64,000 bases of DNA, taken from assembly GCF_000002425.4 (NCBI RefSeq), contig NC_037266.1:10153817-10217816 (forward strand), in the 5' to 3' direction. Below are positions 33,935 to 46,218 of this stretch, in pieces (positions within the stretch are counted from its first letter, which is position 1; each line of letters opens with the position of its first letter). A model generated the notes under the pieces. It saw only the letters and a list, made by a program, of their open reading frames with translations. It did no database searches and was not told where the DNA came from. The translations under genes were made by a program, and so were the position numbers. Source of the stretch: Physcomitrium patens. Lineage: Eukaryota; Streptophyta; Bryopsida; Funariales; Funariaceae.

Positions 33935-34590
33935 CTTTTGTACCTATATTTCTTTAATTTGATAAAAATATTGTTATTTTATCTTAATTCTATTTAAACA
34001 AATTAGTTCAACTATTTCTAACACTTTATCTTATATGTGTATGTCTATATATATAGAACTGTTTAATTCATAATCCATTCATTTTTACAATTTGAATTTC
34101 AATAGATTTATTTGACAAAATATTCATCCAAAGTATTGGATTTTTAAATATATACAAAAAAAATCAAAATATGTTAAACTATTTATTATTAAAATTTATT
34201 TTTAATAAAGCATTTAAAAATAATTTGAATATAATTATTTTAAATTAATTAAAAATAGTTCTATAAAAATTTAGATAAAATAAAATAAAGATATCTTGTA
34301 ATGTGTTTTTATCTATTGTAAAACAAATAATAATAACTTCATTTTATATATTTTTTTATAATTTTATTGAATGCTTTTTAATACCAATTTCTTAAATATA
34401 TAAGACTTTAAAATGCATTAAATCCAATAAGTCTTTTTATAGCCATATTTTCTTCTTTATCTTATATTATAAATATTATCAAAGCTTCATAAATGCTTGT
34501 ATAAGTAGTAAATTCAATATAAACAAATTTGAATAAGACTATAAAAACATCAAATTACATAGAGATACAAATTATCTATGAATTCTATAA
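33935..34590. other. AT-rich DNA, no gene seen
   Basis: Low-complexity A/T-rich sequence with no open frame of recognisable content. Confidence 0.6.
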
Positions 34591-35560
34591 ACAAACATCT
34601 ATAAACAACCATTTATGACTTCTACATGCACAAACTTAGTTTTTTTAATTAAAAATATTTTATGTTTTTATAGCAAACATTTGCCTATAAAAAAAATTGA
34701 GGCTCTTAAATCTAATTAGACAAAGGCTTTATGATTTTTTGGTTCCAAACTAACATCTATTATAAAGCAAGGTGATGGATCTAAGGAGAGAATAAGATCT
34801 TTATAGATATTGCACAAGATATTATTCTCACAATTCCTATTGTAGCTAGACAAACTTGTTTTCCAAGACTTTATTCTTTTTGGCAAACATGCTCCTCATT
34901 TTATGGTTGCGTTGCTACTTTGAAAAATGTTGAGAAGTGTGCTTAGGTTCTCCACAATATAAGCACAATTATTCTTGACAAAATGAAGTCTTTTTTTATT
35001 TAGTGAAAAGTTTAAAATATATTTAATTAATTTGAATTAATTATAATCTTAATAAATAAGATTTTGAAAAATTATGAATTGTTGTCACAACTTGACTTAT
35101 TCTTCTCTTTCCAAATCTTTGTTCTTTGCATCTTTCAAAATTTTAATTATTGCATGCAATAGCTTGAGCAATACATTTTTCTATGAAGTCAACTTTTGAC
35201 ATTGTTAATACTAAAACTTTGACATTATTCTCTAACTTATATGAAAATTGGTTAATAAGGGCTTTATCAATCCAATCCATATTGTAAGTAAGGTTTTGGA
35301 ATTCAACAACATATATTGTAATTGATGATCTTTTTTATAAATAAAGATGTTATGTTTCTACTACCCTCTCTCAATTACTTTTGTCAAATCTGGCCATAAA
35401 ATTTTATAAGAATAAATTTGAATAATATAGGAATTTAATTTCTTTTCCATAAAAGGTGCAAACCAAAAGAGATTACTTACAAGTAAAAGTGCACTTACAA
35501 ATCTTACTTGAGTAAATCAATAAAAATAAAAAAAAATAAAAAAAAATAATATATTCTTAT
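34590..35560 (-). pseudogene. Relic L: Ty3 protease and gag remnants
   Basis: Minus-strand match to the protease/gag junction of A (13300-13700): caaccatttatgacttctac, attgaggctcttaaatctaa, cacatctattataaa-like and the zinc-knuckle segment gcttaggttctccacaatat. Gag remnants continue to ~35560 and resemble 6840-7100 of relic G. No frame is open. Confidence 0.6.
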
Positions 35561-36441
35561 ATAAGGCTTGATTTATTGTATAAATTTGTGGAATTTTTTT
35601 GCTTATTCTATTAAGCTTCTCCAACATATTAATCCATGCCTCACTTATATTTATAGTAGCAAGACCTTTAGAATTGAATTGTAAGGTTGATCTACTTTTT
35701 TCTCTTAACTGTACAACATCTTTGTATAAACATTAAACCTCATTATTAACTTCTTCTATAGACATAAGAATAATACATCTATGGTTGACGTTGATGATAC
35801 GTGAAACTTCTACCTTAAGAGTATTTACAAGTTTGTGAAGTTTTACAGTAGTTGCAAATCATTTTTTTACTCTTGTCAAATATAACATCTATAATATTAC
35901 CTTTCATCTCTATAATAGATGACTTTAACAAATCCAAAAGTAAAATAGACAATAGTCATCTACAATCTTTAATATTAAATGAAATCTCTATAAAGCTTGA
36001 TGGTTCACTTTTATAAAAGAAAAAATCGATGTAAAAAATTTAAAAATTATAGTATAAATACAAATAATCCACAACCTTTAATAAACAACAAAAAAATATA
36101 GTAATCTATTTTTTCTAAAATAAATAAATAATACCTATATTAAATTATTAAAAATATATTATATGCTTTAGTATTCTACTTTATACAAACCTTATTGCAA
36201 TCTAAGACTTTAGAATACAAAAAAAATGGGTGTAGTAATTAGTGCATAAAAAATATAGGAATTGGTGTATAAAATATATACAAATCTTGCAAGTTCTAAT
36301 GATTCTTATTTTTACAATCTACTTAAATCTCTAATTTTATTTTTATTTTATAAAAGCATTAAAATTTATACAACATCAAATCCTTCACAATCTTTGATTT
36401 AGTATCAATATTTTGCAATTGATGAATTTTATTTGCCATAT

Positions 36442-36482
<41 letters not shown>

Positions 36483-37390
36483 CTTAATTAATGTTTTAAG
36501 CATATGATATATTTTCTTATATGATATAGTTGCAAAAAATATCTAACTAATATTGATAGAAATTAGTAATAAAACATAAATTCAAAAAAAATACAAACAC
36601 AAGTTATTATTTTATATATTATTATCAATATTTTTAAGATCATTAATTTAAAATTTCTAAATGACATTTATGTCAATTAATGCCAACTTACTCTTCAATA
36701 AGATATATAAGCTCCATACCTCTTTTAAAGGCAAATAATTTGAAGTAATTTTGTATATGTCCCTATTTCATCAACATACATCTACAATTCTAAATACAAT
36801 CTAAATGCACTTCGTTGGAAAGCTACCAAACCACTCAATACTCATAACAAACTATTATTGCTTTATTAATCCATTTTGATTAGGCATGGTCATCATAATA
36901 CAAGATTGTTATCACACTACTTAAATCCAAAACTTCTAAAAGTTATAGACTATTCTTAGGTAGCATAGCATCTCCATAAAAAGTAGAGTACAAAAGTGTC
37001 TCTTAAATCCTTAAATTTTTACTTTCCATTGCTATGTCTAGTCCAAATTCACATATATTTAAATAGCACATCATTACTTTATCTTTCTCCTCACATTCTA
37101 CACATTCAAAAGTGCTAGTTCTTACACCATAACTACAACAACATACTATTTTTAACAATGTACTAACAACAACAACACCACCAAAGTTCAAATCATAAGC
37201 ATTGTTAGGTAAATAAAAATATTCTATATTACAAAAAAAACAAAAATCAACAATAGAATAATTATTCATTACATATCATAAAATTACATTAAAAGACTTT
37301 TCTTCTAACAATTTGAAACAAAAAGGACTCAGGAAAACACAATAAACAAACCACCGTAACAATGATCAATCTAACATAGAATAACTTGCA
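35560..37390. other. AT-rich DNA with an (AT)n run, no gene seen
   Basis: Contains an AT dinucleotide run at about 36446-36479. Short ORFs at 37003-37269 and 37289-37522 have no recognisable product. Composition rises sharply in GC from ~37400. Confidence 0.6.
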
Positions 37391-37399
37391 TTTCAAAAG

Positions 37400-38516
37400 A
37401 ATTCCTAAAATACGATGCAAATGAAAAGCACATACACAGAAAACGCCATGCAAACGAAGAACAACGCAGCCCTCATTCTGATTGTGACAAAGGTAAAGAC
37501 GAGAGGAATGCAGAGTGGCCAAAAAGCTAGCGCCCTTTTTGGCACATTGAAGTCAGAAACAACACGGAAGCCTCATGGAACGAAGGAGCGAGGACACCAC
37601 GGTGCGCATCCGAGCCAGGCTCCACGGGCCATCATCCGGGAAGATCTACTCAGGAAGAAGAAGAAACAACAGAAGGAGCAGAAAGCAACAAGCAGGTGAG
37701 CATGCGGAACCACAAGCCCACACCTATTGGACTGCAGGCAGCTAGCTGCCGCACCAACCAACGGGGTCGCCGAGAAGGCAACAAAAACCTCCGCGAGCGG
37801 GGAAGGCTCCCAGCAGGCGCGGCGATGACCAAAGCCAAAAGGGAAGCACCAAATATGGGGTGGAGCCGGAGCAGCGTGCGTGCGTGCGTGCCATTGCTGC
37901 TGTGGCGTTCGAGCCCTCCCTGCCTGGGCGCCCTCCCCTCCCCTCCCGCCCCCGCCTGCCCCACCCCCCGAGCCGCCCGTCTGCCCGTCAGCCCCTCCGT
38001 CCGCTCGCCTAGGCTCTCATTGCAGGAAGGATTCTGGTCTCGTGCAGCTTTGCAAATCCTTTCTCCCCCCCACCCCCCTCCCCCCGCTCGTCACTGCCAT
38101 GTGAGGTGCACCTTGCAGGCGCTGGGTTGTACGCCATCCGTGTGTGCGAGCGCGAGAAGCTAGTGCGGGTGTCGAGAGGCCGACGTCCTGGGCGGGCCGG
38201 CGGGCGGTCGCTTGGGGTTGCGGCGAGGGTGGCGTGTGGCGTTTGTGTTTGGGTCGCGGAAGGAGCGCATCGGTGTTTTTGTGGAGGTGGGCAGTTCGGG
38301 TGTGCGTGCGCAGTGAGGCAGAGGAGCACAGGATAGTGCTAGTGGTGGAGTTTTTATTGGTTGTAAGGCCGGTTGGGAAGGGTTGCGAGGAGCGGTCCGT
38401 GTGAAGCGTGTTGCGGTGGCAGGGGTGTGCTGTTCATGGTGGTAGAGGCGGGAAGCGGGGCCTGCTTATGTGGTGAAGGCCGCAGCGCACCGAGGTGCCG
38501 TGTGTCTGCCCCAGAG
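37400..38516 (+). promoter_or_regulatory. GC-rich, CpG-rich promoter and 5' UTR region of the DRB gene
   Basis: GC jumps from AT-rich flanks to a CpG-dense island. Up to ~38.1 kb the plus strand is C-rich (ccctcccctcccgccccc; a CT/C run at 38060-38092). From ~38.14 kb it abruptly becomes G-rich. Such a skew switch often marks a transcription start. A strong splice donor, CAGAG|GTAAGT, ends the region at 38516. The start site itself is inferred; no TATA box is evident. Confidence 0.5.
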
Positions 38517-38899
38517 GTAAGTGAGTGGAGGACAGGGGGGTTTGGGTTGGTGTGGGTTGGGCAGATTGGAGGATGGTGGAGTGAGAGTAGGGCATTTTGG
38601 CGCTCTGGGCGGCGGTTTGAGCTGCGGGGTTTGGGTGGTGCGCGAGAGGAGGTTGAGAGGGGCGGGTCATCGCGTGCGCTGTGGTGCGGTGAGGTGGGAG
38701 ACGGGGAGCGGAATCCGTCGGGAGGGAGAGGGAGAGAGGGGGTTTGGAGGGTAGGGTGGGACGGCGTGGCATGGATGGGCGCACGCGCGGTGCGGAGGCG
38801 GTGGGGGGAGGAGTGGATTTGAGAGCGGGCGAAGGGTCGGGGATAGGGTTTGTTTGCGACAGCATGGTGTGATGGAGCTGATGCAGAGAGTGGTGGCAG
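38517..38899 (+). other. Probable 5' UTR intron of the DRB gene
   Basis: Donor GTAAGTGAGT at 38517 and acceptor GTGGCAG ending at 38899, two bases before the start codon at 38902. Splicing here would discard the upstream in-frame ATGs (38872, 38881). The upstream exon has a TGA in the resulting frame with no later ATG, so translation would begin at MYKNQ, as usual for this family. Confidence 0.55.
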
Positions 38900-38901
38900 G
38901 T

Positions 38902-40684
38902 ATGTACAAGAACCAGCTTCAAGAGCTTGCTCAGAGGAGCTGCTTCAATCTGCCTGCGTATGCATGCATCAGAGAGGGCCCGGACCATGCACCGCGGTTC
39001 AAGGCGACGGTGAACTTCAATGGGGAGGTGTTCGAAAGCCCTAATTACTGCAACACGTTGCGGCAGGCGGAGCACGCCGCAGCGGAGGTGGCTCTGAACA
39101 CGCTATCGCGGCGAGGGCCGTCTCAGTCGTTGGCAGCACGGATCCTTGTGAGTGGGGCAGTCATCGGAGCGGGGTGTGGTGGAATGAATGGTGGGATGGG
39201 ATGGGAGGAGCAGGGGATGAGGGTGTGGGTGTGGGTGTCGGTGTTGGCGGGCTGACGTGTGCGGTGGATGGTATGCAGGACGAGACGGGCGTGTGCAAGA
39301 ACCTGCTGCAGGAGACTGCCCAAAGGGCGGGGGTGTCGCTCCCGGTGTACGCGACGACTCGATCGGGTCCGGGGCATCTACCAGTGTTCACATGCACAGT
39401 GGAGGTGGCTAGCATGACTTTTAGCGGGGAAGCTGCGAAGACGAAGAAGCAGGCGGAGAAGAATGCAGCGATGGCTGCATGGTCTGCACTGAAGCAATGT
39501 GAGTGGAGTTCCGGGGAATGTGAGTGTGAGTGTGAATTTGAATGTGAGTGGAGTGAAATGGGAGGGTGGGCGGTGGGAATGTTGGGGAGGCGAGTGCAGG
39601 GGAGGGAATTGGTGAGGGGGATGGGGCGGTGGCGAGGGAAGGTGGTAGTAGCAGTGGGAGGATCGTGGTGGAGACGGGATGCAGGGATGGGTGGTTGCGG
39701 TACGGGGAGGAATTGGTGGTGGAGGATGTGGGGAGGGTTGGGAATGGTGTATGGAGGCGAGAATGAGATTGTGGGGTTGTGTGTTGGGTGACAGTTGCGA
39801 ATCCAGGGAGAGGCGTAGCGGCGGTGGCAACGGATACCGAGGTGAGCGAGGAGCAGGAGCAGAACACGATCGCGAGAGCGTTGGCGCAGCATTACGGGAA
39901 AGAGGCGCAGCAGATGCCGCAGGTGTGCTCTGGTGCGTCGGGGGGCGTGATGCCGATCAGGGTGAGGTGTTTGAGCAGTAGGGAGGGGTTGCAGCCCGGG
40001 TCGCCGCGGCTGAGCCAGGGCCACTCGGGGGCTTGGGTGGGCGAGCTGTCGATGGAGCAGCAGCAGCGGCACATGCGGAATCAGGGGCATGCGGGGGTGG
40101 GGGCCGTGGGCGGTGGCGGGTACCGTGGCGTGGGGCCGTCGCGAGTAGGTCCGTCGGTGATTATCCGGGACGTTGCAGGGCAGCGGGACAGTGCGGGGGC
40201 CCGGGACGCGGCGGCGATGCGGGATGCGGCGATGGCGAAGAGAGCGGTGGAGAGGGCGATGGGGGGCGGTTTTGTGGGGCGACACAGTCCCGTGAACGTC
40301 CGGCCGGTGGCGGCGATGCGGAGGGAGAGGCACGAGGTGGCAGTGCCTTACGACGACCATCGGCGGGACGAGGACGAGTGGCTGTGCGGGGACAGTTCGA
40401 AGGCTAGCAGGGACGGCGAGCTGCGGGGCGATTCCGTGGAGAAGGAGCACGGAGCGTGCGGGGTGCAGGGGTCGTACAATCCCATGTCTTGGTCAGGGAC
40501 TGGGGCGAGCAGTTGGTGGAGCAGCATGCAGGCGGTGACGATGGCGAGGGTGGGGAGCAGGGCGGCGATGCCCGTAGTGCTGCGGTCGGCTGTGATGGCG
40601 CGCGCGGCCCCGCTGCGTCCTGTGGTAGCAGAGGATGCAGAGAACGAGGGCGAAGCTGCGACACGGCAGGTGCTGAGCCTGTGA
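38902..40684 (+). CDS. DRB2/3/5-type double-stranded RNA-binding protein, three coding exons
   Basis: Exons 38902-39147, 39279-39498 and 39795-40684 join in frame (GT-AG: CTT|GTGAGT, TGCAG|GACGAG, AAT|GTGAGT, ACAG|TTGCG), giving 451 residues. Residues 1-70 are dsRBD1 (MYKNQLQELAQRSCFNLPAY; LRQAEHAAAEVALNTL). Residues 87-154 are dsRBD2 (CKNLLQETAQRAGVSLPVY; KTKKQAEKNAAMAAWSALKQ), carrying the lysine-rich RNA-binding helix. EEQEQNTIARAL (174-185) matches the conserved segment after dsRBD2 in plant DRB2-like proteins. The ~265-residue tail is low-complexity and Gly/Ala/Arg-rich. Family members bind dsRNA and work with Dicer-like enzymes or in translational repression by small RNAs. The start MYKNQ is chosen by family convention. 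Confident in class, not in exact paralogue. Confidence 0.92.
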
Positions 40685-42620
40685 GCCTTGTGAGGGTGCG
40701 AAGGAGGGCGGTTAGGAGGTGGGCAGCGGATGCGGATGCGGAGTAGAGGTGCGGGCGTAGGGGGAGGGAAGTGAGGTGACGTGCCATCTCCCTGGATGGA
40801 TGGTTCATGCGCGGCGGCGGTGGATATCGCATCCTTTGAGATGGGATGGACTGTAGACATGGATACATATTTTTATATAGGTAGGGGACATATATAGGTA
40901 GATAGATGGATATGGAGACGCACACATATATGAGAACTTATGAAATGGATGATGTGTGCTTCTTTTCTTTCCTTTGTTTTTTGTTTTTTTGTTTTTGTTG
41001 TTGTCGTTGTCGTCGTCTTGGTGCTTAATTTTTTTGATGTATCCTTCTTCTTGTGCTTCATGTGTTGATTTGTTCATGTCGAGGGCGCGTCGGTAGGGGT
41101 GGGAGGCGGCGATGTGTGGGTCGGAGTGTCCAGGATATGTAGCGGTGACTGGGTGGGTGTGCGGCAGGCGTGAGAAAGGGGTGGAGAGGTGGTTTGGGGG
41201 GTTGGGAGTGGGGGAAGGTGGGTGTGCAGTGGTGTGGTGCGGTGTGACAAGCGTGGATGTGATGCGCGGGGCAGTGTTGGATGTGTGGGGAATGGATGGG
41301 TGGGTTTGGAGAGGTGGGGGCGGAAGTGGGGAACGGCAGGGTGGGCGGGGTTGTGGCGAGGCTTGGAGGTCGGGCCAGCAGTGTAGGATGTGGGGTGAGG
41401 GTTACGGAGGGAGGAGGGCAGTGTGCGTCGGGGAGGCAGAGGCGGGTGACAGGAGCGGCGAAGAGGTATGAGCAGGTTGCACGTAGTGGCGGAGTGTGTG
41501 GAAGTCGAGAGTGGTGGTAGGGACGAGAGGCGGCGAGGAGGGTGGCGTGTGGTGGGGCGTGCGCCGCACAGCAGTTGCGAAGCGGTTGTGAGGGTGGGAT
41601 TGGTGATGCAGCAGACAGGATGCGGTGCAGGTACCGAGAAGAAGGAATGGTGCGCAATGGGCAGGCGTGTGGTTGGTTCAGGTGTTGGGGGGTGGGATGG
41701 CGAGCGTGAGAATGCGGGATTCGCAAGGCGTACTGAAGCCGATAGTGAGGACTCTTGAGAGGTGTCATTCATTCACGCGCGCAGAATAACTGCATCGTCT
41801 TCAGTTCCGGCTGACAAGCTGAACGGCGGTGAAATGTCAGGGGGTTAGTGGCGCGTACGGGCGATGAAAATGAATAATGCGAGTGGGGGTGAATGGTGTG
41901 GGCAGTAAATGGGCGTATGGTGCTGTGGTGTGAGGGGTTGCGGGCTAACTTAGTTTAGAATTGTGCGTCTCCGTCGGAATGAATGGATGGGGTGGGGGTG
42001 CTGTTGAAGAGCGTAGACGGGGTAGGGGTGGGGGATGTGATGGTGTATGGGCGTAAGGGAGGTTTGTGAATGTGGGTTGGGCATGGCATGGCTTTGCACA
42101 GCACATTGACGACGATGAGTGGAGCGTGTTGGGATTGAAGCATGGGATGGGGTGGGGCGAGGGGGCGTGCATGTGGTTGTGGGGATTGGAGTGTTGAGAG
42201 GCTTGGAAGATGTGGAGAACGACGTTGGGATCCGGGAGGAGGGGAGTGGGATATGGTGGAGTGAATGAGGGGACATGGCGTGTGGGAAGTGGGTCTGGGC
42301 GTGAGAATGGTGGATGGACGTTGTCTTTGCAGCAACAGGGGATTCAGAGAGTATTTACAGGCCAGAGGATAGGCAGAGAAAAGCCGGGATTGAGGGGTTG
42401 ACGCATGGTGATGACGTACGGGGGGGGGGGGTTGCATGCAGAGGCGGGGCATGCGTGATTATGGGACTGGCTGTGGCTTTACTTGGATTCTACGCCGAGG
42501 AGGTTGAATGCATCTGGGCTTTTAAGGGTGGTCTGGGGTGGCCGAGCGTACTTGCGTTGGGCAATGATGGTCATAACGGCATGGGGGGGGGGTTTGAATG
42601 TTATGTGAACAGGCGTTGAG
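40685..42620 (+). other. G-rich downstream region, probably 3' UTR and flank of the DRB gene
   Basis: Includes a U-rich stretch at ~40960-41060 (tttgttttttgttttttt, then GTTGTCGTTGTCGTCGTC). G-rich, C-poor sequence then continues to ~43 kb with a 12-G run near 42421 and a 9-G run near 42583. Open frames on both strands here reflect the base bias. No polyadenylation site can be fixed. Confidence 0.4.
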
Positions 42621-45600
42621 CTACCAGGTGGTGAGTGGTTTAGGAATGGTGTGATGAGAGTTATGGATAAATTGCGGAGAGTGAATGGGTACGTTAAGGG
42701 AAGCCGTTGTAGAGTTGTGTGGAAGGGTATTGATTAGGGGGTTGATGATGAACGGATGAAAGTGGCGAAAAGAAGAGCATGGGTGCTTGTGGGCGTGTGG
42801 TCCTGCATGTCTTTGTGGTGTTTGATATGCATTTCTGTGGTGTTGTTATGGTTGGATTTGAATAATAGGTTGGGTTGGGGGGATGATGGGTGCAATTCGA
42901 AACTCTTCATTTACGAACAGCGCAGACTAAAATCGTGCGGGTAATGGTCTCGATTGGGAATTTCGGTCAGTTTTGTTGATGGTGTGTATGGATGAATGAC
43001 TTGTGGGTTTGGGTTCTGTGCTAGAGTGTCCATTGTTAGAGAGTATGGGGATGGGACGTGAATGAAGCATGTTATGGTGTGCACTAGTTTTTAGATTTTT
43101 ACATTTGTGTGATTGGTTTTATAAAGCGGATGTGTTGTGGTTTTAATATGTGTGTTTTAAGGAAATTCTTTGGTAACGACTGGATTCAATTGGTTGAGTA
43201 TTTTTGGTTTATATTCTTTTACGGCATCCAAGTAGTATCTGACATTAAGTGACGAGTTTTTTAAAAGAAATTTAAAGTTGACATATGCTGTATGAGTGGG
43301 GGGCACTATGTGTAGAATGTTGGTGTATTGATTTGAATTTGGTTGGTATTTTTGCATTGGTTGATTTCTATATGGATGGTACGTTTGCATTGCTTAGGGT
43401 ATACCATTTGAGAGTTTAGTTCCAAGTGTTTTTGTAATTGAAGAGGTGATAGTGAGTTGCCTTTAGGTTTGTAATGATTGTTTTTAACATGTAATGTGTT
43501 CTAGAGTTGGCTGTTGGTTCTCCATTTAAAGAGGTATATATCTATCATTAGAATTGATGGACTTTTGTGGGGTTTTATGGCTTGCATGTTATTGTTAGTG
43601 TTGTAGGATACTTACATATGGTTTAGGTAGGGCAATCGTCGGTTGGATTGGTCTGTTTTTGAGGTGTTGTAGAACTTGAATGTTATTTCACTGTTGTGGA
43701 TTGATCACATTTTTTTTAAAGTTGGTGAGTGGTTAGAGCAAATTATGATGTAGTGGATATGATCTATGCAATGGATGTTACTTTTAGTAGGGTTAATAAT
43801 GTTGTATATCAGTATCTTAAATGTTCAATATATGATATGTAAATATAATGTAATTTTGTTTATATTACTGTTAAGACATTGCTTGTTATGTATTTAATTT
43901 GGATCTGGTGATGATATGTTGGGACAAAAGAAGTATTACTTATCAAAGTTGAGTTAGACTACAAAGTGGTTTCATTGCTTATGATTATATATGAAGAATA
44001 TATTGTGGTATTTTAGACATTTATATTTATATAGAGCAAAGTGATAGTATTTAGTACAATTTATACATATATTTGGTTCTTTATTATGTTTTAGATACAT
44101 ATGTCAATGCAAAATATTACATGATAATATATATTTTTTATTTGATGTTCATAGGACTAAAAAAATTAAAGGTTAGATTTTATATTTAATCTTATTATCT
44201 TGATTTATTTTTAAAAAATTAGTATACTCATTTGAAATTTTAGAACAATTGTGTTTAAATTAATATCAATCGTAAGTATTAACATATAAGATATTTAGTG
44301 TTTTTTTGAGCATGCATAGAATTAACTTTTATTTATAGTTAAGTGTGTTTTATGCATTTATTTATTCTCTTCTACCTTGTCTGAATGAGTATTGTTTTAT
44401 GCGACTTGAATTTTACTTAGTACATTTTGAACTTTGCTTTTATTTTGTTAAATAGATTTATAAATTATGCAAAAATTTGGAAGTTATAACCTGTGCTATT
44501 TTACGATTTTTATTTTTTTGTCAATTATATTTTATCGTAAATATTTGTTTTTGGCTTTTATTCATTTAAGTTACATTGGTAGTACCTTTTTTTTTATTAT
44601 GTTGGTTGCAGCCGAGATTTATGAAGTAAAAGAATAAAATAAAGGGTTTTGTTTGTAGTGATTGTAGTTCTTGTTATTTTACTCCCCTATATGTCTAGAT
44701 TATTCAGTGTTGTTTCATATACATGCTTCTTTTCTGTAAATGCTTTATTTTTTTAATTTATATACTACGATTATTATGCCTTTATTTGAAAAATCACTTT
44801 CTTTATTTTACATTTTTTGGAATCTAAATAATAAAACTTGGTCGATCTAATTTATTATGGTAAATTAAAAGAAACCGATCTTTTATTTCAATATTGAAAA
44901 GAACTTGAGATGGTATGTCATGAAAAATTAGGAATATATAGAAAGTTAAATTTTCTAATTAAGTTGATCTTAGGGTGAAAAGTTGTAATTGATGATTGCT
45001 AATTATTTATTTAATATCTTTTAGGTTTGAATATAATATAAATATTTTATCTAGTATAACCTTGTTGTAGCTAGTTAAATATTAATACATAGAGAAATAG
45101 TAGTAGCAATTACTAGAGATTCTTATTTTTTAAATAAAATATTCAATATAATATAAAAGTTGAGAATTAGAGTTTATTTATGAATATTTGATTAATACCT
45201 TCTATACTTTAAACATATTTTGTCATATTTTGGAATCTAATTCTTATGTAAGTATTTTTAATTCTTTGCCATGAATCTAAATTTCTCTTCTTTGTTCATG
45301 TTTACTCTTAAAGAGAGATAGACTTTTGAGTTATAACTATTAGGTTGCTAATAGGTTAAAAAATAAAGTTTTTTATTTTTATTTTTAATTTTGTTTTTAA
45401 CAAAAAGATGTAAGGAGCCAAAAGTAAACATTGACGTACTTTTCTTTAGGTATAAATTTGTTTGAAAGATTTTTTTTGATATTAACTAATGTTTTTCTTT
45501 TACAAATAGCAATTTAATCATATATTTAAATTAAAGAATGAAACATAAGGCTTGTAAATATATTTGTAAACATCGTATTTGTTACAATATTTAATATGCT

Positions 45601-46186
45601 AATAGTGTATTTTTCAAAACATATTAAGATAGAAAAGATAATTTATTTTGAATAGTAACATTAAAAAGTATGGTTCAAATCTTTAATTAAAATATTTAAT
45701 AAAAATCTTATAATATAAGTTGAAAAAAATAATTAGAAAAGAATTGCTAAAATGATATTTTTCATTCTTTTTTCTTTAGATTAGAGAATTAGTAACTTTA
45801 TCAATAGTTAATGGAAAATATTTAGCCATAGAATCTGTAAAAAACTAAAATTAAGTATCTTTGATGCATCTCAAATATTACATTTTTTTTTAAATATCTA
45901 CACTATTTAGATTTGGAATTATTTCGTACGCTAAAACTTTTATTGATTTATGTAAATTTTGATGTGTAGAATTTTTTTGAAAATATTCTTCACTTATATT
46001 AGAAACTTTTCTAGTATGTGCAATCATAGTAAAGATGAGAGCTTTACATTGGAATCATGTATTTTTATGTTTTTTATAAATATTTAGAGTGTTAGCACAA
46101 AATTTGGATATATATATATATATATATATATATATTACATAATAAAAGTTTAAATTTTAATTTTTATTAAAAGTCAAATCGATTTG

Positions 46187-46218
<32 letters not shown>

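Noticed and set aside
37700..42620. Many long ORFs on both strands of the GC-rich island (e.g. 39161-40450 minus, 38434-39075 minus, 41058-41768 minus)
   Set aside because: Stop codons are rare in GC-rich, strand-biased DNA. The translations are Pro/His/Arg or Gly/Val low-complexity and overlap the DRB exons, which have clear domain support on the plus strand.
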